From Atriophallophorus winterbourni (lineage: Eukaryota > Platyhelminthes > Trematoda > Plagiorchiida > Microphallidae): a stretch of 64,000 nt of DNA. This document shows, piece by piece, positions 43,117-54,499 of the stretch. A program made the position numbers and the translations under genes. The notes below the pieces were generated by a model. That model saw only the letters and a program-made list of their open reading frames with translations. It did not search any database and had not been told where the DNA came from. Position 1 is the stretch's first letter, and each line of letters begins with the position of its first letter. The stretch spans positions 16,272 through 80,271 of the forward strand of contig JACCGJ010020524.1 of the NCBI GenBank assembly GCA_013407085.1, read 5' to 3'.

Positions 43117-44141
43117 TTGAACATGGTTACGACTCGTAAATCTGCAAAAGGAGATCATGCAGCACAGACTACAAGGGAGCCTCAAGAGAATGGGGGCTCC
43201 GCTGCTCTCACTGGGGATTCTCGTCTGGTTTGTTCGAAACAAGAAGCTCCATTAGGCTGTAGTGATAATGCCACCTTAAGTTTTCTTTGGGAACGCAACA
43301 CTGGCTGGGTACCAGATCCAATTCCCAGAAGGAATTATTGGAAGGCAGACGCGGGTAGGTTACGGGATGTTGCTTCATCTCTCGATTGATCTTTCGATCA
43401 ATCAGCTGATGTTAAAGATTTCTGGCTGGTGATCCGGAATGATATCTGGACAGTTATTGAGGTGGCTTTTCCGTTGTCCACACGCCGTCGTGAGGCGAAA
43501 GGTCCCCCTTGGTTTGATAAGGAGCTGCGGAAACTTTTGCGGCAACGACAAAAGCTCTGGTCGATATTCGTAAGCCGGAAAAACGCCACTGACTATGACA
43601 ATTATCGGTAAACTAGAAACCTTTGCACGGCATTAAAACGCAGAAAACGTACGTTGTACGAGCAGCGATTGGTTGACGAGTCTACTTGTAAACCAAAACG
43701 GCTATTCGCATACATTCGTCGCCGCACAAAGGCGTCGCCATATATTCCTAATTCGATAGATACTAATGGGGTAGACATTACTGAGGATGGTTTGAAAGCT
43801 GAAGCAATGGCTAAGCAGTATGCCTCCGTGTACTCTCTAGAAGACAGTGATCCTCCTTCTGTCTCTAATAACAGTGAGGTGTTGTTTGATCTTGATGTAG
43901 ATGTAGAAACTGTTAGACTCCTGTTGTAACAGTTATACACACAATACGCGCCAGGACCAGACGGTATTCATCAGTTGGTTTTACCAGCACTATCAGAAGT
44001 GTTGTGCGTTCCGCTGGCCAAGTTGTTTACAAAATCTTTAACATTAGGGGTCTTGCCACACGAAAGGAAACAGGGTATTATTAAACCTATGTTTGAGAGT
44101 GCAGACCCTAGTTGTCCCGCTAATTACAAGCCGGTCACATT
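43117..44141 (+). pseudogene. LINE-C, upstream part
   Basis: CR1/Jockey-type linker and RT start: EAKGPPWFDKELRKLLRQRQ, KPKRLFAYIRRRTK, YAPGPDGIHQLVLPAL and NYKPVTLT, in three frames. It is cut at 44141 by a minus-strand LINE and resumes at about 46026. The stretch 43117-43389 is open but has no recognised domain. Confidence 0.7.
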
Positions 44142-44264
44142 GACTTTCAAATTCAAGTTCAAATTCAAAGATTTATGGTTAAAAAGTTAATACCTCACAA
44201 CACCACAGGATGACGGTATTAATGAAACATAAAAAATACAGTAGTATAAAAGCAATAGAGAATA

Positions 44265-45089
44265 TCAAATGTTAGGCTCACGAATGTTATTCTTTTGCAT
44301 ATGTAAGTCCAATTTCACTTTGAACGCCGCCAGGCAAGGAGAGTCCACCACATGTTGGGGTAGGGAATTCCAAAGAAATATAGCACGTATGGCGAAAAAA
44401 TGGCGCCGACAATCAATACGGGAACTTGGGACGTAAAGGGATAAGGTATGTCCGCGTGTCACTTTCCCATCACACACATCAAGTAAGTGTTTTACTGGAT
44501 GTCCTTCGGTAGACACAATTCTATAAGTCAGAATAATATCGCGTCGTATCTTCCTTTGGGTAAAGTCACATAGACCCAGACGTCGCAATCTTTCGGTGTA
44601 CGGAACATTGCGAAGACCCATCACTAACTTTGTTGCTCTATAATAGATTTTATCGAAGAGAGCAATATCCTTTCGCAGCCAAGGAGCCCAGACCTCTACC
44701 GCATACTAAATCGTAGGGCGAAGGTAGACATTCATTATCCTTGGTAACGTTACCAGAGAGAATCTTACAAATATTCTTCGAAAGATACCCAACAATCTGT
44801 TTGCCCGTCGATATGTGTTCTGGCAGTGCGCTGTGCTCTTCAGGTTCCCGCTAATCCAAACTCCAAGATCTTTTTCTAAATAGCTCCATCCTAGGTTTTC
44901 AGTTCCCAATCGATATGACCAAGGAACATTCTTGCCAAGATGGAGCATCTTACATTTCTGTATGTTGAATGACATGCCATTCATGGGCGCCCAATTCGAC
45001 ACGCTGTCCAAATCTGTTTGCAGTTTCTCACAATCCTCTGCAGAACTTATTGTCGTCCAAATTTTTATATCATCCGCGAACAAGACCAT
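44265..45089 (-). pseudogene. LINE-C-type RT part 2 and thumb
   Basis: MVLFADDIKIWTTI (catalytic pair) and MSFNIQKCKMLHLG, then after a gap YTERLRRLGLCDFTQRKIRR and FFAIRAIFLWNSLPQHVVDS. Fits the RT palm, thumb and C-terminus of this group. Confidence 0.75.
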
Positions 45090-45969
45090 TTTGGACTATA
45101 TGAGGGGGAAGTAAATAATTTATGTACAAAAGAAAGAGGAGCGTGCCTAGCACAGACCCTTGTGGGACTCCACTGGTGGTTTTGAACGTTTGGGATAGCG
45201 CTCCGTTAACTTTAACTCGGGCGTCGCGATCTGACAGATAGTCGCACAACCATGAGAGGAGTGGATCACATATTCCTAAACGCATCAGTTTTTGAAGAAG
45301 CAAATGATGATTGACTCTGTCAAAAGCTTCCGAAATGTCTAGGTAACAGACGTGGATGCGAGAACTTTTATCCATCTCCTTTGTCCAGTCGTCTAACGTG
45401 AGAAGAAGATTTGTGAGACAAGATCGGTGTGATCGAAATCCATGCTGCGCTGGCAAAAACAAATTATGCGATTCGAAGTGTGCGAATATTCTTTCCGAGA
45501 CTATACGTTCCATGAGCTTAGCAATAACAGGTGAACGTGTGACAGGACGATAATTTGCAGCGTCAGATCGGCAACCGCATTTGAAGATAGGTGTTATCAC
45601 ACCGGACTTCGAATCTTTCGGTACAACTCCCTTGAGCAACGATTAGTTAAACAGGCTAGAGAGCGGTTCACAAAGCTGACGGTGACAGAACCTGAGCACA
45701 TCCGGTGTGATGCCATCCGCTCCTTGGGATTTTCTTACCTTTAGTTTGAGCAAATGACTTGCAACAATCATTGGATTTATCGAAATATCGCACAACGTTT
45801 CGATTCCTGTTTCAATTGAATACACAAAACGTTCCACTAAAACCTTTGGCACGAACACTTTAGAATAGTAAATTGCCAGAGCATTTGCGGTTTCTAACGC
45901 TGTTTCAGTGAGTTTTTCGCCATTCTGGATGGGAAAGATACCTGGCTTGACTTTTGCTTTCGCGTTCAT
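45070..45969 (-). pseudogene. LINE-C-type RT domain, part 1
   Basis: Two frames (45643-45969 and 45070-45639): RKSQGADGITPDVLRFC, SGVITPIFKCG, AQHGFRSHRSCLTNLL, CYLDISEAFDRVNHHLL (catalytic Asp), TSGVPQGSVLGTLLFLLYIN. One internal stop and one shift separate them from part 2. Confidence 0.75.
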
Positions 45970-46025
45970 GATTTTTATAATAAATTAGAGTTGCGTTCCA
46001 TTTTCGACAGGAGCATCAATTGGTG

Positions 46026-47300
46026 CGCTTCCTTATCCTTATCTTCTGTGATGGGTTCAATTTTAGAGAATCTGATCAAAAGGAAAATAGAGCACTTTCT
46101 TTTGGAGTGTGGGCGTTGGTGTCCACAACAACATGGATTCACCAAAAATTGCACATGCGTAAATAATCTGCTCCTGGCGCGAGAAAGTAGGTGTTTTGAC
46201 TGATTTTGGTCAAGCGGTAGATGTAATTTTTATCGAATTCAGTAAGGCTTTCGACCGCGTGCCACACCGCCCATTGCTCGTCAAGCTGGAGGGTCTGGGC
46301 ATTCAAGGTTGCCTACTTAAGTGGATCGAGACATTCATCTCAAAACGGTCAAACCGTGTAGAGGTGAATGGAGTTTTGTCTTCAGAGATGATAGCAGGCT
46401 CCGGAGTGCCGCAAGGATCTGTTTTTCGAAATTTTCGTGAATGATATTCCAGACGCGGTAGCGATCGATTATCTTTTATTCACGGCTGATCTGCAACTGC
46501 GGGCCTCTGTCAGCTGTTGCGATGGCCACAAGCAACTGCAACAAGCAGTTAATGACTTAGTCAGTTGGACATATCGCTGGTCACTGCCTTTCAATCAGGA
46601 CAATACAGTGGTCATGTGCATAAACTTCGATGACACTGGTGGTGAATACTTTCTTGAAGGTTAAGCCCATTAGAGCGGTGACGGTCGAAAAAGACTTAGA
46701 GATTCTGGTAATGCATTCCTTGAAGTCGAAAGCTGACACTTGTCGGAGAATATGCAGCGCTACCAGGATGCTCTGGGCGATTCGGCGTTTATTTGCGTCT
46801 ATTACCTCGCAAATGTTCCAGACACTTTTCTCTACGTACATTCGTCCTCTGTTTGAATATGGGCTACCTGTTGCATTTCATCAGTCTGAAGGCGAATGCG
46901 ACTCCTTGTAGAGGGTACAAAGGAGGGGCACTTAGATGGTTTGTGGGATGCGATGACTCGCGTACGAGGATAGGAGGAGCTTGCTGAAACTCTACCCCCT
47001 AAAACTTCGAAGGGATAGATATGACCTGCTCCTGACACGCTGTATTCTTCTCGGTCAATATGAAGACGAGTTCCTCCAGTAGTTCCGATTAGTAGGTGAG
47101 TCGAGGACTCGGGGACATGACTTTAAGTTGCAGAAGCCTAGAAGGCTGAAGCTGAGTAATGCGAGCACGCTATCCACGCGTGTGGTGAACACTTGGAACT
47201 TTCTACCGAGATGGCTCCTTTCTCTACCATTGAACAGCTATTCAAAAGCGCGTTGGATCAGCATTTGTTGAGACGGATGAACTTGATCCCTGGAGTGATA
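46026..47300 (+). pseudogene. LINE-C, downstream part
   Basis: Continues the RT of 43.1-44.1 kb: GSILENLIKRKIEHFLLECG, FIEFSKAFDRVPHRPLLVKL, SGVPQGSV, then the pair position reads FTADLQ instead of FADD, so the active site is lost. Thumb motifs follow (ITSQMFQTLFSTYIRPLFEY; LKLRRDRYDLLL). Confidence 0.72.
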
Positions 47301-47329
47301 TAGTGGTGTCCCTCTACTCTCAAAGTTTG

Positions 47330-47510
47330 CCTTGTCAGCAGAAGTCACCCATGCCTATTACTGTGATGAAGCTTAAACGTGATTTTATTCCTTCTGCTTT
47401 CGATTCAGAAGAAGAATATGCTTTTCCTGCTTCATATTGCTTGGCACTTTTTCTGGCTCCAGACTTGTGCTTCATGGTAAACGTTATCTCCACTACCCTT
47501 TTTGGATAGG
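47330..47510 (+). mobile_element. RTE 3' tail
   Basis: TTCCTGCTTCATATTGCTTG and GACTTGTGCTTCATG match the tail reverse-read at 18.24-18.29 kb. No coding part. Confidence 0.55.
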
Positions 47511-47584
47511 ATGACCTAGGAAGTGGCATTGAAATAAAAATTCTATCTAACTACTTGTAAATTGTCAGTAGGCTGTAAGTAAAA

Positions 47585-47680
47585 TACCATTTTTCATGCA
47601 ACCTTTAATCGAATTATTATTGGTTGCTTGTTATTAAAACCCTTTATCGAATTCTTATTGGGTGCTTGTTATCAAAAGCT
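47585..47680. repeat. 39-bp tandem duplication
   Basis: TTTAATCGAATTATTATTGG.. followed by TTTATCGAATTCTTATTGGG.., both ending CTTGTTAT(T/C)AAAA. It lies just upstream of the MULE coding region and could belong to its terminal region. Confidence 0.5.
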
Positions 47681-47754
47681 ACATGATTGGTCATTTTCAA
47701 AATTCCATTTCCAATATTACGCTCTGCACCCAATTCTGCGCCACTTTATTCATA

Positions 47755-49010
47755 ATGAGCTCTAATGATATCATTCAGCTTTTTCAGGCAACCATTAGTG
47801 GCCGCTTGTTCGAAAGTCTGGATGAGTTGAATAGTATGCTGGACGAGTTCGCTCGGGTTCCTGGCGCCCACTATTTAGTCCGAACATCGAAAAAAAATCG
47901 AAGCGGCGATTTGGTCTATGTGAAGTATATATGTCAAGGGAAAGGATTCTTAGGAAAACAAACCCTTGGTATTCGACAACGCGTATCTACGGCAACACAA
48001 TGCCAATCATTTATCAATGTGGGCCGTATGAAGCCCCGGTTCGCATTACGAATAGCAACATGATTCATAATCATGACTTGCAAGGTGGTGCAGCTGAGTC
48101 CTGGCACTTCCGCAACAGACGCTTGACGCTTTCCGAACAAGAGATCATACGACCGATGCTGGAATGCGGAGACTCTTCATTCAACATAAGATATTATGTG
48201 AAGAGACGTTTCAAGAAAAATTTGACCGGTTCTGATGTGGTCAACCTTCGTCGACGAGCGCTGGATAAACGTAACAATCCTGGTAATTTTGTAAGAATTA
48301 CAATTTGGAGACCGTAATGTCACTGTCTATATTTTCTATCATTTTTTCAGCCTATATTCGACAAATGGAAGCGGAATACAACGCCAACGGGAAGGCACGA
48401 GTACTACTGGACGAAAATAACCGGATGACGCTCTTTGTATTCGTTACCCAAGAAATGCTGAGTTTGTATGGCCGTTTTTCCGATTTCCTTCTCATCGATG
48501 GTACATTCCGTACTAATCGTGAGAAATATTTTTTATATCAAATCATGATAGTAGATGGTTGCGGAAAAAGTCTTCCAGTAGCAATAGGTTTTCTTTGGAG
48601 GGAAACGGCGGATGACATCCGCACGTTTCTGCTGACCTTTGTAGAATTCGTCGGTGGGTGTGACGCAATGCGAGCTGTTATGTCTGACGGCGCTCCTGCG
48701 ATAGCGAATGCAGTGGAAGAAGTATTCCCACACGCTGCTCATATACTTTGCAGAGTGCACATGCTTCGCAATGTCACAAGTCGTAACCCCCGGACCGAAG
48801 CACTGAAGTATGTACATGTAGCTATAACCACCCGTCGTGTATGGCGTTACGCCTTTGCCATAATTAATATACAACGAGCGGATCCCGTATTTTACGCTCA
48901 TTTTAAGGGGCAGCATTGTTGCAACTCCCGTATGTGGGCGAATTCTCGACGTCCCAAGGTGGCTACGTACGGAATTGGGGACACCAATATGGTGGAGGTG
49001 ATGCTTCATG
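47755..49010 (+). pseudogene. MULE (Mutator-like) transposase, decayed
   Basis: Start chosen at ATG 47755. N-terminal FAR1-like zinc region (YICQGKG.., ATQCQSFINVG, MIHNHD), split by a one-base shift near 48046. A 68-nt intron (48283-48350, GTAATT..TTTTTTCAG) restores frame. Then the MULE DDE core: FLLIDGTFRTN (first Asp), GFLWRETADDIRTF, AVMSDGAPAIANAV (second Asp) and CRVHMLRNV. Truncated at an (AAT)n tract before the rest of the C-terminus. Confidence 0.75.
48283..48350 (+). other. Probable intron in the MULE gene
   Basis: CTG|GTAATT donor and a T-rich stretch ending TTTTTTCAG. Removing it joins NNP to AYIRQMEAEYN in frame (phase 1). The stronger-looking GTAAG at 48291 does not keep the frame. 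Confidence 0.55.
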
Positions 49011-49015
49011 ATGAT

Positions 49016-49045
49016 GATAATAATAATAATAATAATAATAATAAT
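49016..49045. repeat. (AAT)n microsatellite at MULE/CR1 junction
   Basis: Separates truncated MULE coding sequence from the truncated 3' side of the minus-strand CR1-like element. Confidence 0.85.
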
Positions 49046-49059
49046 CTTCGGTCTAGTGA

Positions 49060-49460
49060 ACTGGTTATGTGATCTAAATATTACAACTGGCAGGTTACAC
49101 AAGTTCTTTGGGTCAGGAAACCATGTTAGACTGTTGAGAACGCATCTGGGTCAAAGTAATTTAACAAAGATTTCTGATTTTACTTTTCAAATAAACAAGG
49201 GAGAATAAGATTGTGAATTATAGGGCGATAATTCTTAACGAGGTTCGAATTACCAGATTTTAAACGGGGGATAATAACCGAATGTTTCAAATGAGTTGAA
49301 AAAATTCCGGATTTGAGAGAAATTTTGAAAAGATCTAATAAAAGTAAGGAACAATCTTTACTGCTGTTGTGTAAGATTTCTAATATAAAACCTACACCAT
49401 CAGGCTTATAAGAAATTTTACTTCGACGGGAAATGTCTTTTACTTCTTGTAAAATCATAG
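49060..49460 (-). pseudogene. CR1-like RT N-terminal part
   Basis: QEVKDISRRSKISYKPDGVG, HSVIIPRLKSGNSNLVKNYR, then degraded text to the segment before the first catalytic Asp. Nothing downstream remains. Confidence 0.7.
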
Positions 49461-50037
49461 TAAATGAGTCAATAGTATTTAAGTGAACGTTATTGTTTGT
49501 CGGTAGATGGTAAAGGTTTTTATTAAATGAGCTGCTGAATAATGAAGAGAAAGCCTGACTTATTGTGGGCGGGTCAGTAGTGACTACATTCTTATTATCT
49601 TTTGATATATAATTGAAGGAATTTCACGTTTACATGGGATACATCTATTCTTCGTAAGAGAACTCAAGGACTTAGTCTTTGAGTAACTGCTTGAAGCCTG
49701 TTTTCTTGAAGCTCCAGAAAGCGAATTATAATACCTCGGAGAGAAATACATGGCTCATGTGGGCATATAACAGAGAAGAAGTTAAACTTATGATTCGCAG
49801 AAGTACAGAGCCGAGCAATCGTTTTGCGAGGAGAATTATTGTGTTATGATACTTCTCCTGATGTGAGAGGTAGACGAACTCTGAAGGCATGCTAAGATGT
49901 TATCATGGAAAATCGAAGAAATACGATTGAAGTCTTCAGAAAGTAAAAGGTCTGTCCAGTCGTTGTCTCGGAAAAGATTCTAAAACTTAGTCCAGTTGAT
50001 ATTAGGTTTCTCATCATTGTGAATATATGCTGTAGCG

Positions 50038-51775
50038 ATTGAGTTAAAGTTGCAGTTCGCCACAAGAACTGTGATAGTACACACCAAATGAGAATTCCGG
50101 AAGTCGGAATACAGGGGTGTATGGGATGTGGCACCCGGTACAAGAGAATGTTGTAGACAAGTCCTGTGGTTGATGCGCAGCTGGGTCGCTGGATGATTGT
50201 TCACAAGTCCTTGTGTAGATGCGCAGCCGGTTGGAGAGAAGACGATGGCTGCCTTAGCAGCAGCTAGCGGCGGCCAAAGAGGAAACGAACTCCGACGAGC
50301 GCGGGGTAGAGTCCGACAAAACAAAAGGACTGAGAATCGATATGATATAAAATAGAATAACCAACATTATCCTTCTTATTCACAATAGGAACGTAGAAAG
50401 TGTTTGACATCCTTTTGCACATGTTGTGCGATATGAAAGCACACGATAATATTGGCGCAAAATACAAAAAAATACATAAAAAATGACGCTTCATTACACC
50501 GCCCCCATTCAGTTTTTGCACTGTCCTCAGTGCAAAAGATGTGGGGAATTTGAAAATGTGCAGAAAACATCGGAGGAAAACAAAATAAAGAATCGAGAGG
50601 TGGGAATGTTGAATCCAGCGCCATATCTTGATAATGAAAACATCTTCAGACGGCACGTAGAGGAACGACCACCCGCGTCACCAAATGTAGCGATTGTGGT
50701 AAAGTTGCAGTTCGCCACAAGAACTGTGATAGTACACACCAAATGAGAATTCCGGAAGTCGGAATACAAAGGTGTATGGGATGTGGCACCCGGTACAAGA
50801 GAATGTTGTAGACAAGTCCTGTGGTTGATGCGCAGCTGGGTCGCTGGATGATTGTTCACAAGTCCTTGTGTAGATGCGCAGCCGGTTGGAGAGAAGACGA
50901 TGGCTGCCTTAGCAGCAGCTAGCGGCGGCCAAAGAGGAAACGAACTCCGACGAGCGCGGGGTAGAGTCCGACAAAACAAAAGGACTGAGAATCGATATGA
51001 TATAAAATAGAATAACCAACATTATCCTTCTTATTCACAATAGGAACGTAGAAAGTGTTTGACATCCTTTTGCACATGTTGTGCGATATGAAAGCACACG
51101 ATAATATTGGCGCAAAATACAAAAAAATACATAAGAAATGACGCTTCACACCGCCCCCATTCAGTTTTTGCACTGTCCTCAGTGCAAAAGATGTGGGGAA
51201 TTTGAAAGTGAATCGAGAGGTTGAATGTTGAATCCAGCGCCATATCTTGATAATGAAGACATCTTCAGACGGCACGTAGAGGAACGACCACCCGCGTCAC
51301 CAAATGTAGCGATTGTGGTAAAGTTGCAGTTCGCCACAAGAACTGTGATAGTACACACCAAATGAGAATTCCGGAAGTCGGAATACAAAGGTGTATGGGA
51401 TGTGGCACCCGGTACAAGAGAATGTTGTAGACAAGTCCTGTGGTTGATGCGCAGCTGGGTCGCTGGATGATTGTTCACAAGTCCTTGTGTAGATGCGCAG
51501 CCGGTTGGAGAGAAGACGATGGCTGCCTTAGCAGCAGCTAGCGGCGGCCAAAGAGGAAACGAACTCCGACGAGCGCGGGGTAGAGTCCGACAAAACAAAA
51601 GGACTGAGAATCGATATGATATAAAATAGAATAACCAACATTATCCTTCTTATTCACAATAGGAACGTAGAAAGTGTTTGACATCCTTTTGCACATGTTG
51701 TGCGATATGAAAGCACACGATAATATTGGCGCAAAATACAAAAAGGCATTACACCGCCCCCAAGTTTTTGCGCAA
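50038..51775. repeat. Tandem array, ~2.7 units of 620-655 bp
   Basis: The phrase AAAGTTGCAGTTCGCC starts at 50046, 50701 and 51320 (655 and 619 bp apart); unit 2 lacks a ~35-bp piece near 51210. Each unit holds a smaller pair of repeats (ACAAGTCC..GATGCGCAG twice, about 70 bp apart). Open frames inside are conserved because the units are near-identical; no domain recognised. CR1-like coding text resumes on both sides. Confidence 0.85.
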
Positions 51776-51859
51776 AAAGATTACCCTATTGTGGTCGCAA
51801 CCGGGCAGTGAAGCTAAAATTTTGTGGTAACTATGCTGGGATCAGTACCTAGAGTGAGA

Positions 51860-52244
51860 CAAGTCCTGTGGTTGATCAGGTCTAAAATGCTGTATAGTCT
51901 TGCAGGCTAATTCACAGACCATGCCAGACGGGCGATTCCCGCTAGCAGCACGTTCACCTAGAGTGATTATCAGGTCATGTGATTCGGCTCCGGCAGCACC
52001 CGCTAGCAGCACGTTCACTCCATGTGAGACGTGACACGGCTTAGTGATTATAGGTTTTCGTGTATCCCACCCTGGTCACCACCGACAATCGACCAACGCA
52101 GATCAAGTGCTTTGGCTGACTTCGAAGTGACTATTTGCTGAGAGACTATGTTCCAGCCTGGAACGAACTGACACCGCTTGGCCAGTTCAATTGTCAATTC
52201 CTGATCACAAGTCTCCTCTGACCAGACTTCTTGGGAGGGGGCTG
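51860..52244 (+). mobile_element. 3' internal end of an LTR element
   Basis: Matches 42.06-42.36 kb of the composite, including TCGACCAACGCAGATCAAGT and the purine tract GGGAGGGGG (52233-52241). The left part repeats CGCTAGCAGCACGTTCAC twice, showing local rearrangement. Confidence 0.7.
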
Positions 52245-52387
52245 TGTAACAACATTGTTTTACTGTACATAACAATTGACCTTGATAACACTTCCCGTTG
52301 AATCGTGTTCCGTGATTGCTACCTTGCACCTTCGTGACTTTTCTCCAACATCCTTGGGGACATTATTGATGTGGTCAGTCCACTTCA
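52245..52387 (+). repeat. LTR shared by two LTR elements
   Basis: TGTAACAACATTG to CCACTTCA, 143 bp; shorter than its 185-bp relatives through internal deletion. Preceded by a purine tract and followed by a primer site, so it is at once the 3' LTR of one unit and the 5' LTR of the next. Confidence 0.8.
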
Positions 52388-52390
52388 AAT

Positions 52391-52408
52391 TGGTGAGCCC
52401 GACGTGAT
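52391..52408 (+). promoter_or_regulatory. Primer-binding site, tRNA-Trp type, copy 2
   Basis: TGGTGAGCCCGACGTGAT, identical to 38082-38099. Confidence 0.75.
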
Positions 52409-52968
52409 GCATGAATCCTTCGTGTACTACAATTGATAAGCCCAATATCCACGCACAATTCGAGATTTTTTCCGGTACGTCTTTTCCCGATTTACATCGG
52501 CGTTATTATGAGATAATTTTTTCACCTCCTTTAACACGTTTTGTATCAAAACGTCATATGCATCACATAACTACACTTGTTGATCAATTTACAAGTCGGG
52601 TTAGAACACAATGTACATTGCAGACAGCTTATTTTGTTTACTGCTTGTAAGCCCCTCGTACATTAATCAACGGATCGTCGGGTAGGTACTCTCCTAGAGA
52701 GATTATGCACCAGGATTTTGTCAGTCATTTTACGACTGACAAGTATATGTTGACTAAACCCAACCTTGCACCTGAATACACGTGCTGACTTTCCTTGTGT
52801 ATAAAACATTTGTGTTGTTTTTATGAATTCCCTATATTTTTAATCTGTGGTTACTGTAAAGTATTTACTTTTTGGACCATTGAAAAAAACTTTGTAACTT
52901 AGGTGCCACAATTCCTATTTTTACAACGCGTGTGATAGACTGACCACTCTCCCTCGACCTCAGCGAAT

Positions 52969-53349
52969 TTGCTGCAGTGCAAGCTACCGATGTCGGCATT
53001 GCACAGCTCTGGGACGCCTATCCTTTCATCACATCTCTCCACTTGCCCGATGGCTTGGGCAATATACTTTGCGACCTATCGCAAAGCGCTTTCCGATACC
53101 CTGTCTGCTTTTAGACGGCGCATTAGTCACACCATACGCAATCTTTCCCATCCTGGGATTCGTGCTTGCGTTACGTTTGTAACGGAAAAATTTGCATGGT
53201 CGAAAGCCAGTGGGTACGTGCAGCATGACACTGTCATGGCACCTACGCCATTTAAGATAATAACATCAAGTATATACCCACAATCCGCCGTCTCCACCGT
53301 GAGTAGAGTCCGGAACGGCACATTTGTCAATTATGTAGCGGGTATTTAA
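52969..53349 (+). pseudogene. Truncated integrase zinc-domain piece, copy 2
   Basis: TCPMAWAIYFATYRKALSD, TIRNLSHPGIRACVTFVTEK; no Cys pair, no catalytic core. Same deletion as copy 1. Confidence 0.7.
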
Positions 53350-53669
53350 CAAGTTATTATCGCTTGGTATATCCCGTACATCTTTTTGTACCTCATTAAT
53401 ATAACTCGGTCGTGGCCAAAAATCCATGCACCAGAGATTTTTTCTCACTTCTCAGGCACGCATACACCTCTAGCTTTGGATAACGTGGCACGCGCCACCC
53501 CCGGATCACCGACGCTTGTCGCCATCCTATCCGGTAACACGGAATACACGCATCCTTCGTGTACCCCTCAGTACGCATGTACCTCCCGCAGTGGAAACCG
53601 TGGCACGAGCCTCCCCCGGATCGCCGACGTCTGTCGCCGTCCTTCCGGTAGCCCCTAACATCAGCACAC

Positions 53670-53906
53670 GCTGCACAACACGGGCGCTCTCCCAATACGG
53701 TCGTTATTGACCGTGTCAGTAAGCATGACAGTGTCTCAATCGACAGAGTCAAGCCGGCTTTCATGGGCGAGGAAGTTATCCCGAATGACCCACCACTGAT
53801 CATTATCCCTCTTGTACCTACAGCTAACCCAGAGCCTGCCACTACAGGAACCAAACGTGCCAAACGGCAACACGTTCGATTCGCTGATTTTGTTGTAAAT
53901 AGTTAA
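53670..53906 (+). pseudogene. pol C-terminal remnant
   Basis: Open frame GRSPNTVVIDRVSKHDSVSI.. followed by DRVKPAFMGEEV and ending RQHVRFADFVVNS-stop at 53906. The SIDR(V/L)KPA motif is typical of the end of Gypsy pol in this group. No start of its own. Confidence 0.65.
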
Positions 53907-53999
53907 TACTTTTATATCCTTTGGCATACACGCGTGCATTATTTCGTACCTCATTCTAATCACTCGGTCGTGGCCCTAAACCCATGCACCAGATTAAAC

Positions 54000-54490
54000 G
54001 TTTTAGAGAATGCTGAAAATTCGTAAAAAGTTGGTGTATTTCTAGCAGATGCATGGCATGTTGAAATCCTTAGAAATAATTTAATTGATGAGGGGGGCAA
54101 TGGATGCTTCAGTAATGATATTTATACGCTTATCAATAGTGAATGTGGAAGGAGATGGTGGGTTACAGATGCACCCTATGAGAGAATCAAGAGAGGGTAT
54201 TGTGATCCAAATCGAGTCATCTAGGTCATCTAACATATGAGAACTGTATTGTCCTGCCGGAAAATCTTTGCTAACATAAATGAGAATGCCACCACCACGG
54301 GTGTGAGTGCGGTGCCTACGAAACATGAAATAGTTGGCTAGTTCAAGTGAAACGTTGGGAATGTCATGAGATGTCCACGTTTCTGTTATGAGAACTATTT
54401 CGCACATGTTTGAGAGCAATAGATGTTGAAAGGTAGGAAGCTTAGAAATAATCGGCGGTGAATTAGATAATAGAAGATGAATTTAAGGAT
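54000..54490 (-). pseudogene. CR1-like endonuclease, N-terminal half
   Basis: Minus frame: SNSPPIISKLPTFQHLLLSN, EIVLITETWTSHDIPNVSLE (catalytic Glu), RGGGILIYVSKDFP, LDDSIWITIPSLDSLIGC. It contains the N-terminal segment missing from the intact-looking element at 57.5 kb. Cut at 53994 by LTR sequence. Confidence 0.75.
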
Positions 54491-54499
54491 ACTTACCAT

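Larger units (their letters stand above)
44142..46025 (-). mobile_element. LINE-C-type element inserted in antisense
   Basis: A related CR1/Jockey-type LINE in reverse orientation. Its 3' tail is a hexamer repeat, about four units of TTTGAA (44142-44166). 5'-truncated within the linker. RT and thumb are separate frames. Confidence 0.72.
52409..53993 (+). mobile_element. Non-autonomous LTR element internal region
   Basis: Collinear with 38100-38158 plus 40791-41650 of the composite, but without the CR1-like insert. It has 160 bp extra at about 52741-52901. It carries the integrase remnant, a ~120-bp internal tandem repeat (CCCCCGGATC..CATCCTATCCGG twice, 53.49-53.65 kb) and the end of pol. 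The 3' LTR is missing; CR1-like text begins at about 53994. Confidence 0.75.

Noticed and set aside
50264..51741. Repeated 118-150-codon minus-strand open frames in the tandem array
   Set aside because: They recur only because the array units are nearly identical; no domain, and they span both CR1 remnants and array junctions.
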